Assembly (NCBI GenBank): GCA_050699435.1
Contig: JBOHGM010000006.1
Coordinates: 25,679 to 89,678 of the forward strand
Direction: 5' to 3'
DNA from: GCA-003244245 sp050699435
Lineage (GTDB): Bacteria; Actinomycetota; Actinomycetes; Mycobacteriales; Pseudonocardiaceae
Length of the DNA: 64,000 nt
The position numbers and the translations under genes are program-made. Of this stretch, positions 46,704 through 55,063 are shown piece after piece. The notes under the pieces are model-generated. The model ran no database searches, was not told the origin of the DNA, and saw only the letters and a program-made list of their open reading frames with translations. Each line of letters begins with the position of its first letter. Position 1 is the first letter of the stretch.

Positions 46704-47297
46704 TCAGACCGAAACGGGCACCAGTGGGCGGGCAGCGTCGGCCAGCTCGGACAGACTCTCCCTGTCCGCCGGGCCCTTCCCGTCCGCCCGACGCTCCCCA
46801 ATCGCCGGGCCCTCCCCGTCCGCCAGGCCCTCCCCATCCGCCAGACCCTCCCCATCCGGCAGGTCGAACTCGTCCGACAGGCGGTACTCGCCCACTGCCT
46901 CGGCGGTCTCGTCCCCCGTCACCGGCTCTTCAATTCGGCGCAACTTGCGCACAGTTGCCGTGCAGCGGGCCAGGTCCGGACCGACCGCGCTGGCCTCCAT
47001 CTCAACGACCGACCGGCGCACGCCCTCCTCGGTGGTCCACTCCCGGGTGCGCAGCCTGCCACTGACGATCACCGGGTCGCCCTTCACCAGAGAGGCGGCG
47101 TTCTCGGCGAGAGTGCGCCAGCAGCTCACCGACAGGTACAGGCTGTCCCCGTTCACCCACGATTCGGATATCTTGTCGTACCGACGCTCGTTGCTGGCGA
47201 TCCGGAAGTTGAGCACGAGCCTGCCGTCCGGACCCACCCGGCGCAGCCGCGTGTCACCGACCAGCGTTCCCACCACGGTCACCGGTGTCTCTCTCAT
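46704..47297 (-). CDS. ssb: Single-stranded DNA-binding protein, paralogue
   Basis: A 197-residue protein with an N-terminal OB fold (TVVGTLVGDTRLRRVGPDGR, NFRIASNERRYDKISESWVN, SLYLSVSCWRTLAENAASLV, DPVIVSGRLRTREW). The tail lacks the usual acidic DDDIPF-type tip. Instead it carries six 18-bp repeats (DGEGLA-type) and ends in VPVSV. Actinomycetes often have a second Ssb used in sporulation or competence-like processes; this may be that paralogue. The ATG at 47297 is the family start. Confidence 0.88.
   Translation of the reverse strand: MRETPVTVVGTLVGDTRLRRVGPDGRLVLNFRIASNERRYDKISESWVNGDSLYLSVSCWRTLAENAASLVKGDPVIVSGRLRTREWTTEEGVRRSVVEMEASAVGPDLARCTATVRKLRRIEEPVTGDETAEAVGEYRLSDEFDLPDGEGLADGEGLADGEGPAIGERRADGKGPADRESLSELADAARPLVPVSV
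46756..46863 (-). repeat. 18-bp in-frame tandem repeat, 6 units
   Basis: Six 18-bp units, two to three nearly identical (ccctccccatccgccagg on the plus strand) and the others diverged, encode DGEGLA-like hexapeptides in the tail of the Ssb paralogue. Confidence 0.9.
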
Positions 47298-47500
47298 CGC
47301 ACACACCCTCCTGCGCAGCCGTCCCCACCTCTCTGCGGCGGGGAGCCGGCCCCCTCGGCCGGTACTGCTCAGGCTGCGCGGTCGGCCGCGACCCCGGTAG
47401 CCGCTCATGATCGACATGGGGATAGCGGGGCTCGATGTGCACAACCGCGGCGGTACACAGCGATCGGAACACGCGATTGTCAGGGAGACGTGCTACCCGC

Positions 47501-47932
47501 TCACCCGTCGAGCAGTGGCCGCCACCGCAACCCCGGGAACCGGGCGAAACCACGGTCTGTGGTGACCCAGGTAGCCCCGTTCTCGATAGCGAGTGCAGCG
47601 TGGAAGGCGTCGGGTACGACGTTGCCGCGCGCCCCGACCTGGCGGCATAGTGCCGAGAAGATCGACCAATGCCGCGTCCCCGCACGAACTGGGATCGCGG
47701 CGGGCGCCGCCAGCACTGCGTCGCAGAACTCCAGAGCGAGCGCCGGAGGGGTCGGCTCGCGGTACACCCGGTGATTCGTCACGATTCTCAGAAAGCTGGA
47801 GAGAACCAGCTCACTCACCCCGAACAGCTCGTCGCCGTCCAGGACGTCGGTCAGCCATTCGCCGGTCTCCGCGCTGCGCGGGCTTTCCGGCCGATGCGCA
47901 TAGATGAAGACGTTGACGTCAGCCAGCAGCAC
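47501..47932 (-). CDS. VapC-type PIN-domain toxin
   Basis: A 143-residue PIN-domain ribonuclease. Acidic residues of the active site are in LLADVNVFIYAHR, SELVLSSFLRI, VPDAFHAALAIE and WVTTDRGFARF. VapC toxins cut tRNA or rRNA when freed from VapB. The GTG at 47932 matches family starts; a GTG five codons upstream is also possible. The start lies inside the end of the antitoxin gene (14-base overlap), giving coupled translation. Confidence 0.88.
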   Translation of the reverse strand: MLLADVNVFIYAHRPESPRSAETGEWLTDVLDGDELFGVSELVLSSFLRIVTNHRVYREPTPPALALEFCDAVLAAPAAIPVRAGTRHWSIFSALCRQVGARGNVVPDAFHAALAIENGATWVTTDRGFARFPGLRWRPLLDG

Positions 47933-48179
47933 GAGCGTCGGCCTCACCCTTATCGAGCAGCGCGGCCAGCGCGTCCTTGTCCTCGAGGTCGACGCCTGGT
48001 TGCAGCCCGCTCCCGCCGAAGGTAGGCAGTCGCACGCGGCCACGAGCCTCGGGGGCACGCTCGGCCAGCAGCAGCCGTAGTGCGTCGTTGACGACGTCGC
48101 CGAGCGAGCGACGGCTGCGGGCAGCGGCATCCTTCGCCCGGACCAGCAGACTGTCCTCGATGTTCACGGTCGTCCGCAT
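47919..48179 (-). CDS. VapB-type antitoxin
   Basis: An 86-residue protein with a ribbon-helix-helix N-terminus (RTTVNIEDSLLVRAKDAA, SLGDVVNDALRLLLAE) that binds operator DNA, and a C-terminal segment (VDLEDKDALAALLDKGEADA) that should wrap the toxin. It precedes and overlaps vapC. The pair probably represses its own promoter, just upstream of 48179 where the sequence is locally AT-richer (ACCATAGCATCG on the plus strand). Confidence 0.87.
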   Translation of the reverse strand: MRTTVNIEDSLLVRAKDAAARSRRSLGDVVNDALRLLLAERAPEARGRVRLPTFGGSGLQPGVDLEDKDALAALLDKGEADARAAG

Positions 48180-48243
48180 GGTGACACCATAGCATCGCAC
48201 GGCGGCATCATGATGCATTGCCAGCTCAGGGTGGAGTCCCGAG

Positions 48244-50253
48244 CTAATCGCGGGCTGGGCGGCGCTCGGCCAGCTGGGCCAGCATGGCGTTGTAGGCGGC
48301 CAGCTCAGCCTCACCGTCCGCGTCAGCCCTGCGATCGAACCGGCGGGCCTCCCGGTCGTCGCTGCGGGCCCACTGCACCAGCAGCGCGATCAGCACCACC
48401 ACCAAAGGGATCTCCCCCGCGGCCCACGCCATCGCACCGGCCGTCCGCTGATCGGCGAGCAGATCCGGGACGAACGGCAGGGCCAGCGCTCGGTAGAAGT
48501 CCCCACCGAGCACCGTGGCGGAGCCCATCAGCGAGATCCCGAAGAACGCGTGGAACGGCATCGCAACCACGAGCAGGCCCAGTTTGCCCAGGTGGGGTAT
48601 CCGGCGGGGAGCCGGGTCGATACCGACGATGAGCCAGTAGTACACGTAGCCCATCAGGATGAAGTGCGCGTTCATCACCAGATGCGCCCAGTGCGAGGGA
48701 GCCGCCGCGTCGAACAGCCCGGTGAAGTACACGACGTAGAACGATGCGACGAACATGCCCAGGACCATCAACGGGTGAGTGGACATCCGCACCACCCACG
48801 AGTGGGTGAACGACTGCAGCCACTCCCGCGGTCCCGGCGGGTTGCCCGCCCCCGCCGGGGGCAGCGCCCGCAGCGCCAGCGTCACCGGCCCGCCGAGCAC
48901 GAGCAGGATCGGGGCGAGCATGGACAGCAGCATGTGCACGCCCATGTGCACGCTGAACATCGCCATCGAATAGCGGCCGATGCCCGATGACGTGGCGATC
49001 AGGATGATCGCGCAGCCACCCAGCCAGGCCACCGTGCGACCCACTGGCCAGGCGTCGCCGCGCAGCACCAACCGTCGTACTCCGGCGAGGTAGCCGCCCG
49101 CGAGAACCAGCGCGGCGACCCCGAACACCAGATCCAGCCGCCAATCCAGGGCCAACCGGGCCAGGGTCGGTGGCCCCGCCAGGTCGTAGCCCAGCAGGAT
49201 CTCGGTGCGGCTGGGCGCAGCGGCGACCCCACCGGGCGGAGCGGTCCGGGCCAGCGCCGCCGCCAGGCCGATCGTCGCGAGCATGACCAGTACCTCGACG
49301 CCGCCGAGGCGCAGCATCGCCGAGCGATCCCCCCGCATCGCCACCGCTGCCACCGCGCTACGGCGGTGCTGCCAGCCGAAGACGCCCAGCACCACCAGCG
49401 CGGCCACCTTGCCCAGCACCAGCAGCCCGTAGGTGGTCAGTAGTTGATCTGGGGTGACCCGCACCAGCGCGTTGATCACACCGGAGGCGGCCATCACGAT
49501 CCAGCAGACCAGCGCCAGCGTGGAGAACCGCTGAGCGGCCAGTCCAGCGTGCTCACCGCGCCGGGCCAGGTGCGCCAGCAACGCGATCAGCCCGCCGACC
49601 CACAACGCGGCGGCCACCAGGTGGTAGAGCAGGCTGTTGGTGGCGACGTCGTGGGCACCGCCCGCTGAGGAGTGCCCGGTCAGCGCGACCGGCATCAGCC
49701 CGACCACGGCCAGCGCGAACAGCCACACCGTCGAGCCCCAGGACAGTACCGCCGAGCAGCACCCGGCCAGCACCAGGGCGATCCCCGCGGTGAGCGCCCA
49801 GGCCCCGGTCTGGGGCAGCTCCGACAATGCCGTCAGCAGCCGGGGGTCCAGCAGATCCGTCACCGGGCGGCCGATCGCGACCGCCGCGGTCAGCGGCACC
49901 ATCAACGCTGCGGTCAGTGCCCAGACCAGCGCGGCGACCCGGGCCGTGCGCAGCGCCGCGTAGCCTCCGGTATCGAGATAGCCGGACGCTTGCGGTGGCA
50001 CCAGAAACGCGGCCAACAGCAGTGAGCCGACCGTGACCACCGCGGCGCATTCGGACAGCACCCGGACCGCGGGCAGCCCAGCACGGGTGAGCAGCCCGGG
50101 ATCGGGCAAGCCCAGCGCGGCGAGGCCGTCACCGCCCAGTGCGACGACCAGTCCGGCACCCACCGCCATGCTCAGCAGCACCCCGAGCGCGACCAGCACG
50201 CCAACCCCGCCACCAGGTGGCGCATCGGTGCGTGCGGAGGCTTCGGTGCTCAC
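48244..50253 (-). CDS. Fused CopD-CtaG membrane protein
   Basis: A 669-residue polytopic membrane protein. The N-terminal half is a CopD-like copper-resistance domain (about residues 60-340; VAAALWVGGLIALLAHLARR, TYGLLVLGKVAALVVLGVFG), the C-terminal half a caa3-type cytochrome oxidase assembly domain (FSVHMGVHMLLSMLAPILLV, THPLMVLGMFVASFYVVYFT, MNAHFILMGYVYYWLIVGID) with conserved His residues. The fusion is typical of actinomycetes and is thought to handle copper for oxidase assembly. It starts with GTG; the cytoplasmic tail is charged. Confidence 0.92.
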   Translation of the reverse strand: MSTEASARTDAPPGGGVGVLVALGVLLSMAVGAGLVVALGGDGLAALGLPDPGLLTRAGLPAVRVLSECAAVVTVGSLLLAAFLVPPQASGYLDTGGYAALRTARVAALVWALTAALMVPLTAAVAIGRPVTDLLDPRLLTALSELPQTGAWALTAGIALVLAGCCSAVLSWGSTVWLFALAVVGLMPVALTGHSSAGGAHDVATNSLLYHLVAAALWVGGLIALLAHLARRGEHAGLAAQRFSTLALVCWIVMAASGVINALVRVTPDQLLTTYGLLVLGKVAALVVLGVFGWQHRRSAVAAVAMRGDRSAMLRLGGVEVLVMLATIGLAAALARTAPPGGVAAAPSRTEILLGYDLAGPPTLARLALDWRLDLVFGVAALVLAGGYLAGVRRLVLRGDAWPVGRTVAWLGGCAIILIATSSGIGRYSMAMFSVHMGVHMLLSMLAPILLVLGGPVTLALRALPPAGAGNPPGPREWLQSFTHSWVVRMSTHPLMVLGMFVASFYVVYFTGLFDAAAPSHWAHLVMNAHFILMGYVYYWLIVGIDPAPRRIPHLGKLGLLVVAMPFHAFFGISLMGSATVLGGDFYRALALPFVPDLLADQRTAGAMAWAAGEIPLVVVLIALLVQWARSDDREARRFDRRADADGEAELAAYNAMLAQLAERRPARD

Positions 50254-50648
50254 GCGGACCAGCGTAAGCGGTCACTGCGAGGATCCCTCGATGCACGGGG
50301 ACACATCGTCCAAGCGGTCGCGCACCCGGCAGCGGACACGCTGCCTGCCGCAGCGCCGGCTGGACGGGGTGGACACCCTGCGCTCACCCCGGCTGCCCGA
50401 CCTGGCTGGTCTGCGGCGTCGACGACGGTTACCAGTCCTGCTCTGCGGCGTTCGCGGTACGCCCGGATCGCACCCTGCTGGGTGCTGCTGTCCCGCCGCG
50501 ACATCAGCGACGTTGCGGCGCGAGGAGACCTCGAAGCGCTCACCCACGCCACGCTGAGTCGGCTGCCCGCAAGGTAAGTCGCTGCCCGGGACAAGTCACC
50601 GACACCCACGCCCGCTCGCTACTCTGCTCATGGCGCACCTCGCGCCCG
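50254..50648. other. Intergenic stretch upstream of the tRNA-Arg insertion site
   Basis: About 395 bases. A plus-strand run ending at 50578 reads WVLLSRRDISDVAARGDLEA then LTHATLSRLPAR and a stop. It has protein-like composition but no start or upstream domain I can identify; it may be a gene remnant. Nothing else seen. Confidence 0.35.
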
Positions 50649-50725
50649 GCCCCCGTAGCTCAGCCGGATAGAGCAAGCGACTTCTAATCGCTAGGCCGCA
50701 GGTTCGAGTCCTGCCGGGGGCACCA
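50649..50725 (+). tRNA. tRNA-Arg (TCT), element insertion site
   Basis: Acceptor stem GCCCCCG pairs with CGGGGGC. Anticodon loop CTTCTAA gives TCT, reading AGA. The T arm is canonical and CCA is encoded at 50723-50725. Its 3' half also encodes, on the other strand, the end of the serine recombinase. Confidence 0.97.
50691..50725. other. Probable attachment site (attL side) in tRNA-Arg
   Basis: The element begins at the 3' half of the tRNA. The overlap between tRNA and recombinase gene (50691-50725) marks the likely core region, since integration into a tRNA 3' end recreates the tRNA. The matching copy expected at the far end is not in this window, so the exact core cannot be defined. Confidence 0.6.
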
Positions 50726-52430
50726 AAGTAGACGTACTTGAACCTTCGGCACAGCGAACAGGTGCGGAAGCACGAACGGACAGACCCCCAGCGGCACGCA
50801 GTGCCCTGGGGGTCTTGTCGTTGGTGCTGGTCGCTGGCCGTCCGAGGATGTCGGCCATCGTGACCTGGCCGGTCTCGCGGTCGGCTTGGATGGCTCGACC
50901 AGCATCAAGGACATCTTGATCGAGGAGCGTGTCGAACGGTTCGGCGTACTCGCTGCGCAGGCCAACGTCATCGATGTAGAGGTGGGTGAAGAACGCCTGG
51001 TTGAACAGCCTGCGTACCTGAGAGTCAGCGGCCAGGTAGGCGGCGTGGCAGTCGCGAGCCAGGTCCAGCGCCGTAGCGAGATTGGCTTCGATCTCGTCGA
51101 ACGTCGCCCTGCCGGCGCTGAGCCGTTCCTCGATGCCAGCCAGCTGGCTGCTGATGCGCTGCTGCTCGGTGGCGATCAGGTCAAGCGGCATGGCACCGCT
51201 GTAGATAGCCTCTACCAGCTTCTGCCGCTGGCTGGTGAGCTTGGCCTTCTCGCTGGTGAGGTGCTTGTGTTCGCGCTCGGCATCCTGGCGGCGGGTGGCC
51301 AGCTCGGCGCGCAAGCCGTCCTCGACGGCGTCGCGCAAACTGGGGTCGAGCCGGACGGTGGCCCAGTGATCTTCGACCATCTTCTCGATCTTGGCGATCA
51401 GCAGGGCCTTGCGGGTGCAGGCAGTGGTCTTCATGTGTCGGCCGAGGCACACGAAGTAGGGGTACACCACGCCGTAGCGGTTCTTGGCGTTGGTGATGAT
51501 CAACCGGCTGCCGCAGTTACCACAGAACACGCTGGATTTGAGGTAGTGCAGGTGGTCGCGTTGCCGCTCGCCAACGAGGTGCGATGCAAGCACATCCTGA
51601 ACCTTCTGCCAGGTGACCGGATCGATCAGTGGCTGGTGGATGCCCTGGTGGATCACGCCCCGGTACACGACCTCGCCTTTGTAGTACGGGTTGGTCAGAA
51701 TGGCATGCAGCACGTTCGGTTTCACCGGGCGTGATGGGAGCTTCGGAGTACGCCGGGTCGTGAGCCCCCTGGTTTCCAGCTCATCGGCGAGCGAGCGCAG
51801 CGTCCACTCGCCGGTGGCGAAGACTAGGAATGCCCAGGTGATCAGCTCAGCCCGATCGGGGTCGATCTCGACCGTGCGTTCCTCGCGGCCTTCGGACGTG
51901 CGGCGGGCGACGTTCAGGTAGCCCAGTGGAGCCTTGCCTGGCGTGCCGCCGGTGCGGGCTTTCTGGCTCATGCCCTTGTGGACCTCGGTGGCCAGGTTGC
52001 GGGAGTAGAACTCCGCGATCGAGGACATGATGCCGTGCAGCAGCATCCCGGAGGGAGTTTCGTCAATGTTCTCGGTCGCTGACACCAACGTGGCCCCAGC
52101 CTTCTTGATGGCCAGGCTGATCTCGACATCATCAACACGGTTGCGAGCGAGGCGGTCAACCTTGTGGACAATGACGTAGTCAACCCGGTTCTCTGCCAGA
52201 TAGCGGAGCATCCGCTGCAGGTCGGGACGGTGCGCAGATTTGGCGGATTCTCCGGCATCGACGAACTCGTCCACGATGACTGCCCCGATGCTTTCGGCCT
52301 TACGGCACACCGCCTCGCGCTGGGCAGGGATGGAGTAGCCCTCGACTTGGCCGCCTTTTTCGGCCTGTTCCTTGGTGGATACACGCAGGTACGAGATACC
52401 TGTCTTCATCGAATTGGCGCTTCCGGTCAT
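50691..52430 (-). CDS. Large serine recombinase (integrase)
   Basis: A 579-residue site-specific recombinase. The N-terminal resolvase domain has the catalytic Ser in SYLRVSTKEQ (about residue 17) and the IVHKVDRLARNRVDD helix. A recombinase domain follows (PGKAPLGYLNVARR, NPYYKGEVVYRG), then a zinc ribbon (FCGNCGSRLI and later Cys) and a long coiled coil. It should integrate and excise the element. Unusually its last 11 codons (VPPAGLEPAA) are antisense to the tRNA-Arg 3' half. The ATG follows GGAGG and overlaps the stop region of the ImmA gene. Confidence 0.95.
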   Translation of the reverse strand: MTGSANSMKTGISYLRVSTKEQAEKGGQVEGYSIPAQREAVCRKAESIGAVIVDEFVDAGESAKSAHRPDLQRMLRYLAENRVDYVIVHKVDRLARNRVDDVEISLAIKKAGATLVSATENIDETPSGMLLHGIMSSIAEFYSRNLATEVHKGMSQKARTGGTPGKAPLGYLNVARRTSEGREERTVEIDPDRAELITWAFLVFATGEWTLRSLADELETRGLTTRRTPKLPSRPVKPNVLHAILTNPYYKGEVVYRGVIHQGIHQPLIDPVTWQKVQDVLASHLVGERQRDHLHYLKSSVFCGNCGSRLIITNAKNRYGVVYPYFVCLGRHMKTTACTRKALLIAKIEKMVEDHWATVRLDPSLRDAVEDGLRAELATRRQDAEREHKHLTSEKAKLTSQRQKLVEAIYSGAMPLDLIATEQQRISSQLAGIEERLSAGRATFDEIEANLATALDLARDCHAAYLAADSQVRRLFNQAFFTHLYIDDVGLRSEYAEPFDTLLDQDVLDAGRAIQADRETGQVTMADILGRPATSTNDKTPRALRAAGGLSVRASAPVRCAEGSSTSTLVPPAGLEPAA

Positions 52431-52898
52431 TTAGCTTCCTCCTTCGGCCTTTGTCAGACATACCGATTCAATAACCAGCACCTTAGCGGCGAAGTGGTTA
52501 GCCAAGCTCTCCCAGTTGATACCGCTGCGGCGGTTCGATTTTCGACGCACCGGGTGGTCAATGATGTGTTTTACCTCATGCATGATGGTAAACAGCTGGA
52601 GTTCAATCCGGTGGCCCGTCCGGAGGTGGATGTGCCACTGACCACGCGCCCAGAAAGAAATGCCGGACGCTGGCAGGTCGTTAACGTAGGTGATGTGAAG
52701 GGTAGGGATGAGGGTCATAAGGCTGCCCGCCACCTGCTCCGGCGCGACTGGGAGCAGATGTTCCCGTACTAGCTGGGCCTGACGGTCGGCAATGTGCCAC
52801 ATGGTGGCGGTGGAGTTGGGTTCAGCAGCGAGGGCACGGAGAGCGGTCAGCAGGGGGAGGTGAGAAGTGGCATTGGCGTCGTTGGTTGTCACGGTCAT
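52431..52898 (-). CDS. ImmA/IrrE-family metallopeptidase
   Basis: A 155-residue cytoplasmic protein with the zinc motif HEVKH (in TIMHEVKHIIDHP, about residue 110) and a later NWESLANHFAAKVL helix with the third ligand region. ImmA-type proteases cleave phage-like XRE repressors to trigger excision of integrative elements. The XRE gene is directly upstream and the recombinase directly downstream, matching that scheme. AGGAGG lies six bases before the ATG. Confidence 0.88.
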   Translation of the reverse strand: MTVTTNDANATSHLPLLTALRALAAEPNSTATMWHIADRQAQLVREHLLPVAPEQVAGSLMTLIPTLHITYVNDLPASGISFWARGQWHIHLRTGHRIELQLFTIMHEVKHIIDHPVRRKSNRRSGINWESLANHFAAKVLVIESVCLTKAEGGS

Positions 52899-52926
52899 GG
52901 CGTTCCTCCTTTCCCCACCTGGCTCG

Positions 52927-53319
52927 TTAGTGTTGCTCGTTGATTTCGTCTTCGCGCTCGACCGGTCCGTGGGGGTCCATCCCGTGCTCGTCGATGAGCT
53001 TCTGTAGATAGTCGTTGGCTGATGAGAGTGCTTCTTCCGGTAAGCTGCTGTACCGGACACGCAGGTAAGGAGCAATGCTGGGTAAGTCGTAGGGAGTGAC
53101 GTAGCCTGCCATCGCGAACAGGTCTGCCAGCGGCACCTGCAACGCAATGGCGAGGGCCTTGAGTGTGTTCGGCTGCGGAGAGACTTTGTCGTGTTCCAGA
53201 CGGGTCAGCCCTCCGCTGTCGATGCCTGCTTTGTTGGCGAGCTCTCGGATACTGAGCTTCTGCTCCGTGCGCAGGCGCCTGATGTACACCCCAAATTGTT
53301 GTGCCGTTTTGTGTTCCAC
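52927..53319 (-). CDS. XRE-family regulator, probable element repressor
   Basis: A 130-residue protein: helix-turn-helix at residues 8-63 (LSIRELANKAGIDSGGLTRL, KALAIALQVPLADLF), then a C-terminal domain (SSLPEEALSSANDYLQKLID) like those cut by ImmA-type proteases. It heads the XRE-immA-int operon and likely represses it. The region just upstream (53320-53460) is AT-rich relative to the chromosome and should hold the promoter. Confidence 0.9.
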   Translation of the reverse strand: MEHKTAQQFGVYIRRLRTEQKLSIRELANKAGIDSGGLTRLEHDKVSPQPNTLKALAIALQVPLADLFAMAGYVTPYDLPSIAPYLRVRYSSLPEEALSSANDYLQKLIDEHGMDPHGPVEREDEINEQH

Positions 53320-53464
53320 GTTCCTGTATTTCTCCTTGTGTGCAGCTCATTTTACCTCCACCCGCTGACTAAAAACAGCACTTGTGGACAATTCTGCAAC
53401 ATTTTTTGGCGCCACCCTCGGAGAATGCCGGGCGATCTCGACGCTCGCCCATCCCAGCTCTGGC

Positions 53465-53962
53465 CTACTTATCAAATACATAGAGCTTCCCACTGATCTC
53501 CACAATGTCCCAGGTTTCGCGCGCGACTCTTTCGACTTTGGTTGAGTCAAGGCTGGCCATCTCGTCAAACCCCCAGCTTGCAGCGACGTTGTTCATAGCA
53601 GCCATACAGTCGCGGATCTCTGTCAGCTCGTCGAGCAGCACCTCCATTGAGACGAACGTGCCGATGTAGAACTCATGAAACGTGTGGAGCAGGTCGGCCC
53701 GGTTCAGATCGACGTCGGGAAGTTCAAGGTAGGCGCGGAAGGCATCCCCGTGCTCGCGGATACCGTGCTCGATCTGTGGATTGCCCGGCTGGGCCTCTAC
53801 CTCGGTCGACAAAGTGGGCTCTGTGTGCGCATCTGACATCTCTACCGCGAAGTGCTCCTCGACGCGCACATGCTCGTCCGGCTGGGGGCCGTGTGCCAGT
53901 TGTTCTTGGATCTTGTCCTGATCGTGTTGCTCGTATGGACCGCTAATTGGCTGATGTTCCAT
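53465..53962 (-). CDS. Hypothetical acidic element protein
   Basis: A 165-residue acidic protein I do not recognise. The first 70 residues are polar and probably disordered (His, Gln, Glu-rich). The rest is helical with aromatic residues (FHEFYIGTFVSMEVLLDEL, RVARETWDIVEISGKLYVF). GGAGG precedes the ATG at 53962, and the start lies within the end of the replication-relaxation gene (20-base overlap). A role in DNA mimicry or anti-restriction is conceivable from its charge only. Confidence 0.65.
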   Translation of the reverse strand: MEHQPISGPYEQHDQDKIQEQLAHGPQPDEHVRVEEHFAVEMSDAHTEPTLSTEVEAQPGNPQIEHGIREHGDAFRAYLELPDVDLNRADLLHTFHEFYIGTFVSMEVLLDELTEIRDCMAAMNNVAASWGFDEMASLDSTKVERVARETWDIVEISGKLYVFDK

Positions 53963-54827
53963 AGGTGGGCTCCTCCTTCCGTGATGAGTTGGTTTGATCC
54001 TGGATATGTGTTTCTGCCTCCGGGAGCGGCTCGGGATCGCCGCCGGTGATGAGCCCACGGAACTCGCCAGTGGTGACGACCCGGAACAGCCCCGGCTGGA
54101 TGGCCTTGTCGGCGGCCAAGGCGGCCTGAAGGGGCCCCTGTCGCGCCGTGTCCGGCACAACCCAGGCCACGGCCGGGAAGAGGCCGTGGCGGGCCTGGTG
54201 GGCGCCGGTGGCGGCGTAGCGCTGGTAGACCTTGGCCTTGCGGACGACGACTGGCGGGTGCTCGGTCGCCAGATCTGCCTCGAGGAACCAGTGGTCCTCG
54301 TACTCGCCGCTGGCAGTAATGACGAAGAGATCGGGTTTGAGCCATTCCAGCGCGCCATGCGGACCGACGAACGATCGCCAGCAGGTGGGCTCGGTCTCCA
54401 AGCTGACCAGCTCGATCGCGCCTTGGTCCTGCAGCTCTTGGATCGTGATCGCGAACTCGGCCACCGCCAGGGTATGGGCGACGAATACCGGGGAGGGCTC
54501 GATGTAGCGACGCCGGTGGTTCTGGCCGTGCATGGTGCGCAGCAACCGCTCGCCGGTAGAGCCGAGTTGCCAGGTGATGGCAGAGGAGCCAGCTCGTACT
54601 CCTCCGATCCTTCGGGCCAACCGCTTCACCAAGTTGCGCGTCTCCAGACGATCGAGAACTCGCATGGTGGCGCCGGCAGCGGCTGCGGTGGTGGCATGGC
54701 CGTAAGCGAAGTGCAAGCGGCGCACCTGTTCGGTCTTCAAGAGCCGGTAGGCACGCAGGGATTCCAAGATCGCCACGTCCCGATCGGAGAGCCGCAGCAG
54801 GAGGCTGGCGGTGTCGGCCGGGCTCAC
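53943..54827 (-). CDS. Replication-relaxation family protein
   Basis: A 294-residue protein with an N-terminal winged helix (LSDRDVAILESLRAYRLLKT, EQVRRLHFAYGHATT, RVLDRLETRNLVKRLARRIG) and a C-terminal nuclease-like fold (FVAHTLAVAEFAITIQELQD, EWLKPDLFVITASG, HWFLEADLATEHPPVV). The family is found on actinobacterial mobile elements and plasmids beside a HerA/TraD-like ATPase, as here, and is presumed to act in DNA replication or transfer initiation. The GTG start overlaps the stop of the small upstream gene by four bases. Confidence 0.88.
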   Translation of the reverse strand: MSPADTASLLLRLSDRDVAILESLRAYRLLKTEQVRRLHFAYGHATTAAAAGATMRVLDRLETRNLVKRLARRIGGVRAGSSAITWQLGSTGERLLRTMHGQNHRRRYIEPSPVFVAHTLAVAEFAITIQELQDQGAIELVSLETEPTCWRSFVGPHGALEWLKPDLFVITASGEYEDHWFLEADLATEHPPVVVRKAKVYQRYAATGAHQARHGLFPAVAWVVPDTARQGPLQAALAADKAIQPGLFRVVTTGEFRGLITGGDPEPLPEAETHIQDQTNSSRKEEPTYGTSAN

Positions 54828-55063
54828 AATCGGCCCCCTCTGCTGCCGCCAACCATGGTGCGGGACGCGTCGGACGCGTCCCGATGACCCCCGAGTAGGG
54901 GGTCAGTCCCATCCCACGGCGGAGGCTGATAGCCGAATAAGCTGCGGAAAAGGCTGGGAGTAAGGATCGTGGAGACACGGGCGAGCACACGGATGAACAC
55001 AGACTCGGTCGGATCCTGAAGCCCTATCGTCGTCATTCCACTGTCTGTCGGGCCGCCGCTCAT
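54824..55063 (-). CDS. Small hypothetical protein between ATPase and relaxation genes
   Basis: 79 residues with a mildly amphipathic middle (VFIRVLARVSTILTPSLFRS). Both ends overlap neighbours by four bases (ATGA and GTGA), a strong sign that it is translated as part of the operon. No domain recognised. Confidence 0.65.
   Translation of the reverse strand: MSGGPTDSGMTTIGLQDPTESVFIRVLARVSTILTPSLFRSLFGYQPPPWDGTDPLLGGHRDASDASRTMVGGSRGGRL

Noticed and set aside
50254..50648. Gene remnant before tRNA-Arg
   Set aside because: About 30 protein-like codons ending at 50578, but no start, family or matching upstream sequence.
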